Source: Silanimonas sp.
GTDB lineage: Bacteria > Pseudomonadota > Gammaproteobacteria > Xanthomonadales > Xanthomonadaceae
DNA length: 64,000 bases
Reading direction: 5' to 3'
NCBI RefSeq assembly: GCF_027531545.1
Contig: NZ_JAPZSC010000018.1
Location: 248,001-312,000, forward strand
Positions within the stretch are counted from its first letter, which is position 1; each line of letters opens with the position of its first letter. Below, piece after piece: positions 59,091-64,000 of the stretch. The translations under genes were made by a program, and so were the position numbers. The notes below the pieces were generated by a model. It searched no databases. It saw only the letters and a program-made list of their open reading frames with translations, and had not been told where the DNA came from.

Positions 59091-59347
59091 TGATCACATT
59101 GCAACTCTTCGGTCGTTTCCGCGAATTCAGCCCGAACCCCGAAATCGCCCTCGAATTCCCGGGCATCGCCACCGTCGGCGAGTTCCGCGTCGCGTTCGAC
59201 GCCTGGGCGCAGGCGAACTGGCCGGGCTACCGACCAGCCTTGCTCGAGACCGCGGCGATCGCCACCGATTCCACATTTCTTCGCGCCAACAGCCCGCTGC
59301 CCGCCGACGGGCGGATTGCCGTATTGCCGCCGGTGAGCGGGGGTTGA
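59087..59347 (+). CDS. moaD: Molybdopterin synthase small subunit MoaD
   Basis: 86 residues with a ubiquitin-like fold pattern and the essential C-terminal Gly-Gly (PPVSGG). FGRFREF near the N-terminus is typical. The C-terminal glycine is thiocarboxylated and donates sulfur in molybdopterin synthase with MoaE. ATG 59087 overlaps the moeA stop; moaE starts 3 bp after. Confidence 0.95.
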   Translation: MMITLQLFGRFREFSPNPEIALEFPGIATVGEFRVAFDAWAQANWPGYRPALLETAAIATDSTFLRANSPLPADGRIAVLPPVSGG

Positions 59348-59349
59348 GA

Positions 59350-59901
59350 ATGGAGACGACCCCGCGCATCGCCTGCCATGTCGTCGACATCGCCGACGGC
59401 CGACTGGATCCCCAAGCCGCCATCGATTTCGTCGCCGACGACGCCTTCGGCGGCATCGACGTCTTCATCGGCCGCGTCCGCGCCAACAGCCATGGCCGTG
59501 AATGCGTGGCCGTTCATTACGACATGTTCGATCCGCTGGCCCTAACCGTCTTCCAGCGCACGGTCGCTCAGGCCCTCGCGAAGTACGGACCGAAAGGCAA
59601 GGGCTATGTCGCGCATGCCAAGGGCAAGCTCGCAGTCGGCGATCTCGCCGTGATCGTCGCCTTCGGCACCCCACATCGCGACGAGGCGTTCCGTGGTTGC
59701 CGCGACATCATCGAAGCGGTCAAGCACGAGGCGCCGATCTGGAAGCGTGAGCACTTCATCGACGGCGTGACCGAATGGAGCGAGGGCTGCTCGCTGTGCG
59801 GCAAGGAGCCCGACACCGGCGACTCGTCGAGCGCCGACGCGGCCACGCCGTCCCCGGCGCAAGCGCAGGCGATGCATGGCGCCTTCCGCGCCCTCGGCTG
59901 A
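59350..59901 (+). CDS. moaE: Molybdopterin synthase large subunit MoaE with C-terminal extension
   Basis: 183 residues. Core features: FIGRVRANSHGRECVAVHYD, VAHAKGKLAVGDLAVIVAFG, PHRDEAFRGCRDIIEAVKHE, PIWKREHF with catalytic Lys residues. MoaE normally ends near here (about 150 residues); this one adds about 35 residues including a CSLCGKE motif and an Ala/Ser/Pro-rich tail that runs into mobA (26-bp overlap). It converts cyclic pyranopterin monophosphate to molybdopterin with MoaD. Confidence 0.95.
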   Translation: METTPRIACHVVDIADGRLDPQAAIDFVADDAFGGIDVFIGRVRANSHGRECVAVHYDMFDPLALTVFQRTVAQALAKYGPKGKGYVAHAKGKLAVGDLAVIVAFGTPHRDEAFRGCRDIIEAVKHEAPIWKREHFIDGVTEWSEGCSLCGKEPDTGDSSSADAATPSPAQAQAMHGAFRALG

Positions 59902-60445
59902 GGCCTGCCTCGGCGTTGTGCTCGCCGGCGGCCAGAGCCGCCGCATGGGGCAGGACAAGGCCCTGCTCGACTGGCAGGGCCGCTCGCTGATCGATCACGC
60001 GCGGCAACGTTTCGCCGACGCGGGTATCGCAGAGAGCGTGGTCAGCGGTGATCGCCCCGAGCACGGCGGCATCCCCGACCAACATCGCGGTGAAGGACCC
60101 CTGGCCGGCCTGCTGGCCGTCGCCGAAGCCTATGCCGGGCGCCGCCTGCTGGTCGTTCCGGTCGACATGCCTTGCCTTCCAGCGGCCTGGCTGGCGCGGC
60201 TCGCGGCCGCCTCGCCGTCGGATTGCGCCCTGCACTACGACGGCTACCCGCTGCCCCTGCGCATCGACGCCACGCTCGACCTGCGACGCCAGCTAACGGC
60301 ATGGCTGGACGACCCCGCGGGGCCACGCGCCCTGAAGCATCTCCTCCGCGCCCTCGACGCTGGGACGATCCCCCCGCCGACTCCCTCGGGGCTTGAATTC
60401 GACAACGCCAACACGCCCGAGGACTGGGCGAGGATCAACGCATGA
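59876..60445 (+). CDS. mobA: Molybdenum cofactor guanylyltransferase MobA
   Basis: 189 residues. GTP-binding start GVVLAGGQSRRMGQDKALL, then GEGPLAGLLAVAEAY, VVPVDMPCLPAAWL and C-terminal FDNANTPEDW. MobA attaches GMP to Mo-molybdopterin, giving the guanine dinucleotide cofactor used by NarG-type enzymes. It starts within the moaE tail at ATG 59876 and ends with a 4-base overlap with the next gene. Confidence 0.95.
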   Translation: MAPSAPSAEACLGVVLAGGQSRRMGQDKALLDWQGRSLIDHARQRFADAGIAESVVSGDRPEHGGIPDQHRGEGPLAGLLAVAEAYAGRRLLVVPVDMPCLPAAWLARLAAASPSDCALHYDGYPLPLRIDATLDLRRQLTAWLDDPAGPRALKHLLRALDAGTIPPPTPSGLEFDNANTPEDWARINA

Positions 60446-60786
60446 AACTGCAAATCGAAGGGGACCGGCTGCGGCTCCGGCTGACGGAGACCCAGCTCGA
60501 TACGCTGCTGCGCGACAGCCGGGTGGAAGCCTCGCTGCCGTGCCCGTCCGGCGAGCGCGCGCACCGCGTCCTCGTCCTTGATCCAGGCCTCATGGCCGCA
60601 ACCTGCGAGGGCGACCTCATGGACCTCCGGATCGGGTTGCCCCGTGCCGGGTTCGAAGCCTTTGCCGCGGAGCGACCACGCCGCGACGGGCTCGTCTTCA
60701 CGGCGGGAGCCATCGAAATCACGGTCGAAGTGGACGTCCGGGACAGCCGCCGCCGCCAGCTCACCGGCAATCCAGCGGTCGGTTGA
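60442..60786 (+). CDS. Small conserved protein beside mobA and narG (DUF7009-like)
   Basis: 114 residues, soluble, opening MKLQIEGDRLRLRLTETQLD and ending with a VEVDVRDSRRRQLTGNPAVG tail. It looks like a small family, annotated DUF7009 in some databases as I recall, of unknown function. Position between mobA (ATGA overlap) and narG hints at a role linked to molybdenum cofactor or nitrate reductase. Its stop overlaps the FNR-type box that drives narG. Confidence 0.68.
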   Translation: MKLQIEGDRLRLRLTETQLDTLLRDSRVEASLPCPSGERAHRVLVLDPGLMAATCEGDLMDLRIGLPRAGFEAFAAERPRRDGLVFTAGAIEITVEVDVRDSRRRQLTGNPAVG

Positions 60787-60796
60787 CGCACGTCAA
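60783..60796 (+). promoter_or_regulatory. Perfect FNR-type box before narG
   Basis: TTGAC-GCAC-GTCAA is an exact palindrome. Centre (60789.5) to narG ATG is about 64 bp, so class II activation gives +1 near 60831, directly before narG's leader with AGAGAG. Confidence 0.7.
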
Positions 60797-60853
60797 TGAA
60801 GTCGGGCGGCTCGGGCAGGAACACTGCGCCGGTCATCGCCAGAGAGCCCGACC

Positions 60854-63800
60854 ATGAGCTACTTCCTCGACCGCTTGAACTTCCTCAAGCCGTCCCCCGA
60901 ACCCTTCGCCGACGGTCACGGCGCCACGCGCAGCGACGACCGCAGCTGGGAAGACAGCTACCGGCAGCGCTGGCAGTACGACAAGATCGTGCGCTCGACG
61001 CACGGCGTGAACTGCACCGGCTCCTGCAGCTGGAAGGTCTACGTGAAGAACGGCCTGGTCACCTGGGAAACCCAGCAGACCGACTACCCGCGCACGCGCC
61101 CCGACCTGCCGAACCACGAGCCGCGCGGCTGCCCCCGTGGCGCCAGCTACTCCTGGTACCTGTACAGCGCCAACCGGGTGAAGTACCCGCTGATGCGCTC
61201 GGCCCTGCTGAAGCTGTGGCGCGAAGCGCGCCGCACCAAGTCGCCGGTCGACGCCTGGGCCTCGATCGTCGAGGACAAGGCCAAGGCCACCAGCTACAAG
61301 TCGAAGCGCGGCATGGGCGGCTTCGTGCGCTCGAGCTGGGATGAGGTCAACGAACTCATCGCCGCGTCGAACCTCTACACCGTCAAGCAGTACGGCCCCG
61401 ACCGCGTGGTCGGCTTCTCGCCGATCCCGGCGATGTCGATGGTCAGCTACGCCGCCGGCGCGCGCTACCTGTCGCTGCTCGGCGGTGCCTGCCTGAGCTT
61501 CTACGACTGGTACTGCGACCTGCCGCCGTCCTCGCCGCAGGTCTGGGGCGAGCAGACCGACGTGCCGGAATCGGCCGACTGGTACAACAGCCGCTACATC
61601 ATCGCCTGGGGCTCGAACGTCCCGCAGACCCGCACGCCCGACGCGCACTTCTTCACCGAAGCCCGCTACAACGGCACCAAGACGGTCGCGATCACCCCGG
61701 ACTACTCCGAGGTCGCCAAGCTCACCGACCACTGGCTGCACCCGAAGCAGGGCACCGACGCCGCGCTCTCGCAGGCCTTCGGTCACGTGATCCTGAAAGA
61801 ATTCCACGTCGACAACCCCTCACAGTACTTCACCGACTACTGCCGGCAGTACAGCGACATGCCGATGCTGGTCCGCCTCGAGAAGCGCGCGGACGGCCGC
61901 CTCGTGCCGGAGCGCTACTTGCGCGCCGCCGACCTCGGTGGCCTCGGCGAAACCAACAACCCCGAGTGGAAGACGCTGGCCTTTGACGAAGCCAGCGGCG
62001 CCATCGTCGTGCCCAACGGCTCGGTCGGCTTCCGCTGGGGAGAGAAGGGCAAGTGGAACATCGAGGAGAAGGACAGCGCCGGGCGCGACACTCGCCTTCG
62101 TCTCAGTCTGAAGGACGCCAACGACGGCATGGCGTCGGTCAGCTTCCCGTACTTCGGCGGCATCGAGAACGAGCACTGGACCGAGTCGAAATTCACCGAC
62201 GTCCTTGAGCGCACCATTCCAGTCAAGAAGTTGGAACTGGGCGATGGCAGGGAATGGCTGGTCACGACGGTGTACGACCTACTGCTGGCCCAATACGGCG
62301 TCGATCGCGGATTCGGTGGCGGGAACGTCGCGGCGAGCTATGACGACAACGTCCCTGGAACGCCCGCCTGGCAGGAGACCATTACCGGCGTGCCGCGCGC
62401 CGAAGTGATCAACATCGCCCGCGAGTTCGCTCGCACGGCCGACAAGACCCGCGGCCGCTCGATGATCATCGTCGGCGCCGCGATGAACCATTGGTTCCAC
62501 AACGACATGAACTATCGCGGGCTGATCAACATGCTCGTGATGTGCGGCTGCGTGGGGCAGACCGGCGGCGGCTGGGCGCACTACGTGGGGCAGGAGAAGC
62601 TCCGCCCGCAGTCCGGCTGGGCACCGATCGCCTTCGCCACCGACTGGAGCAAGCCGCCGCGCCAGATGAACGGCACGAGCTTCTTCTACTTCAACTCCAG
62701 CCAGTACCGCTACGAGAAGCTGGGCGTCGACGAGATTCTGTCGCCGCTGGCCGACAAGTCGAAGTACACCGGTTCGCTGGCTGACTTCAACCTGCGAGCG
62801 GTTCGCATGGGCTGGCTCCCGGCCATCCCGCAGCTCAACACCAACCCGCTGAAGCTGGTGAAGGACGCCGAGAAAGCCGGCGTGGCGCCGGTCGAATACG
62901 CCGTCAGCAAGCTCAAGGACGGCAGCCTCGACTTCGCCTTCGCCGATCCGGACGCGCCGGAGAACTACCCGCGCAACCTGTTCATCTGGCGCAGCAACCT
63001 GCTGGGCAGCTCGGGCAAGGGCCACGAGTACATGCTCAAGCACCTGTTGGGCACGCGCCACGGTCTGCAGGGCAAAGACCTCGGGGAGCGCGGCGCTGCC
63101 AAGCCTGAAGAGATCAAATGGCGCGACGAATCGCCGGAAGGCAAGCTCGACCTACTGGTCACGCTCGACTTCCGCATGTGCACCACGGCGCTCTACAGCG
63201 ACATCGTGCTGCCGACGGCGACCTGGTACGAGAAGGACGACCTCAATACGTCCGACATGCACCCCTTCATCCACCCGCTGTCCAAAGCGGTCGACCCGGC
63301 GTGGGAAGCGCGTTCGGACTGGGAGATCTTCAAGGGCATCGCCCGCACCGTCAGTGATCTGGCGCCAGGCGTGCTCGGCGTCGAGAAGGACCTGGTGCTG
63401 GTGCCGACGCTGCACGACACCCCGAACGAAATCGCCATGCCCTACGGCGTAACCGACTGGAAGAAGGGCGAGTGCGACCTCATCCCGGGCAAAACCGCGC
63501 CGAGCATGGTGGTCGTGGAACGCGACTACCCGAACCTGTTCAAGAAGTTCAGTTCGCTGGGCCCGCTGCTTGACAAGCAGGGGAACGGCGGCAAGGGAAT
63601 GAGCTGGGACACCAAGCACGAGGTGGAATTCCTTGGCCGGCTGAACCACGAAGTGACCACGCCGGGCATCAGCCAGGGCCGGCCGCAGCTGGAGTCGGCG
63701 ATCGACGCCGCCGAGGCGATCATGCACCTCGCGCCCGAGACGAACGGCCACGTCGCCGTGAAGGCTTGGGAGTCGCTGGGCACGTTCACCGGCCGCGAGC

Positions 63801-64000
63801 ACACGCATCTCGCGGTGGGCAAGGAGCACGAGGCGATTCGCTTCCGCGACATCCAAGCTCAGCCGCGCAAGATCATCAGCTCGCCGATCTGGTCGGGCCT
63901 CGAGGACGAAAACGTCAGCTATAACGCCGGCTACACCAACGTCCACGAGCTGATCCCTTGGCGCACGCTCACCGGGCGTCAGCAGTTCTACCAGGACCAC
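60854..64000 (+). CDS. narG: Respiratory nitrate reductase alpha subunit NarG (3' end beyond window)
   Basis: The first 1049 residues are present of an expected about 1240. His50, Cys54 and Cys58 in STHGVNCTGSCSW with Cys93 in EPRGCPRGASYSW ligate the FS0 [4Fe-4S] cluster. Asp222 in FYDWYCDLPP is at the position of the molybdenum ligand in E. coli NarG, and GEQTDVPESADWYNSRYII follows. It reduces nitrate at a bis-MGD site facing the cytoplasm, taking electrons from NarH and NarI, which should follow outside the window. No Tat-type signal for export, as for Nar. The upstream moa-mobA operon makes its cofactor. The preceding FNR box fits anaerobic induction. Confidence 0.98.
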   Translation, partial: MSYFLDRLNFLKPSPEPFADGHGATRSDDRSWEDSYRQRWQYDKIVRSTHGVNCTGSCSWKVYVKNGLVTWETQQTDYPRTRPDLPNHEPRGCPRGASYSWYLYSANRVKYPLMRSALLKLWREARRTKSPVDAWASIVEDKAKATSYKSKRGMGGFVRSSWDEVNELIAASNLYTVKQYGPDRVVGFSPIPAMSMVSYAAGARYLSLLGGACLSFYDWYCDLPPSSPQVWGEQTDVPESADWYNSRYIIAWGSNVPQTRTPDAHFFTEARYNGTKTVAITPDYSEVAKLTDHWLHPKQGTDAALSQAFGHVILKEFHVDNPSQYFTDYCRQYSDMPMLVRLEKRADGRLVPERYLRAADLGGLGETNNPEWKTLAFDEASGAIVVPNGSVGFRWGEKGKWNIEEKDSAGRDTRLRLSLKDANDGMASVSFPYFGGIENEHWTESKFTDVLERTIPVKKLELGDGREWLVTTVYDLLLAQYGVDRGFGGGNVAASYDDNVPGTPAWQETITGVPRAEVINIAREFARTADKTRGRSMIIVGAAMNHWFHNDMNYRGLINMLVMCGCVGQTGGGWAHYVGQEKLRPQSGWAPIAFATDWSKPPRQMNGTSFFYFNSSQYRYEKLGVDEILSPLADKSKYTGSLADFNLRAVRMGWLPAIPQLNTNPLKLVKDAEKAGVAPVEYAVSKLKDGSLDFAFADPDAPENYPRNLFIWRSNLLGSSGKGHEYMLKHLLGTRHGLQGKDLGERGAAKPEEIKWRDESPEGKLDLLVTLDFRMCTTALYSDIVLPTATWYEKDDLNTSDMHPFIHPLSKAVDPAWEARSDWEIFKGIARTVSDLAPGVLGVEKDLVLVPTLHDTPNEIAMPYGVTDWKKGECDLIPGKTAPSMVVVERDYPNLFKKFSSLGPLLDKQGNGGKGMSWDTKHEVEFLGRLNHEVTTPGISQGRPQLESAIDAAEAIMHLAPETNGHVAVKAWESLGTFTGREHTHLAVGKEHEAIRFRDIQAQPRKIISSPIWSGLEDENVSYNAGYTNVHELIPWRTLTGRQQFYQDH

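Noticed and set aside
1-64000. tRNA, rRNA, CRISPR array, prophage or complete insertion sequence
   Set aside because: I looked for cloverleaf-like T-loops, rRNA motifs, regularly spaced repeats and transposase or integrase motifs and found none that hold up.

Overview
This is a high-GC proteobacterial window that looks like a gammaproteobacterium, probably of the Xanthomonadales/Lysobacteraceae. I infer this from the gene order fliLMNOPQR-flhB / flhA-flhF-flhG-fliA-cheYZA-motCD-parA-cheW, from polar-flagellum regulators (FlhF, FlhG) and from codon usage; I ran no taxonomic search. No tRNA, rRNA, CRISPR array or intact insertion sequence was seen.

Region 1 (1-12 kb): a partial OmpR-type response regulator on the minus strand, then the late part of a polar flagellar operon (fliL to flhB) and the flhA-flhF-flhG-fliA group. 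Sigma-54 type -24/-12 promoters lie directly before fliL, fliP and flhA, and they settle the starts of fliP and flhA. The flhB-flhA gap holds two palindromic elements, one like a miniature transposable element.

Region 2 (12-30 kb): chemotaxis genes in two blocks. The first is cheY-cheZ-cheA, the motC/motD stator pair, a ParA-type ATPase and a ParP/CheW-like protein. The second is STAS-cheY-cheA-mcp-cheW-mcp-cheR-cheD-cheB. The ParP-like protein carries three copies of a segment resembling the CheY-binding N-terminus of FliM, which I consider the most interesting observation here.

Region 3 (30-38 kb): a chemoreceptor with tandem sigma-54 and sigma-28 promoters, a second chemoreceptor, a small outer-membrane-channel-like protein and four paralogous periplasmic solute-binding proteins with no ABC permease or ATPase nearby. 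They may deliver ligands to chemoreceptors rather than to transport.

Region 4 (38-42.3 kb): a minus-strand fused indolepyruvate ferredoxin oxidoreductase and a small unknown protein, convergent with and overlapping the last binding protein.

Region 5 (42.5-64 kb): an anaerobic/nitrate island. It contains molybdate uptake (modABC), an FNR with the [4Fe-4S] cysteines, ModE, a TDT/SLAC1-type transporter, a porin, a hemerythrin, a TyrA-like dehydrogenase, NnrS and a PLP decarboxylase. A minus-strand operon follows (DUF2249, membrane protein, DGC zinc protein, QueD), then the molybdopterin operon moaA-moaCB-moeA-moaD-moaE-mobA and narG, which is cut by the window end. FNR-type palindromes (TTGAY-N4-RTCAA and variants) precede modA, modE, the hemerythrin, nnrS, moaA and narG, with a weaker match before the porin. 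This makes the island look like one oxygen-controlled unit that supplies molybdenum cofactor to nitrate reductase and handles nitric oxide.
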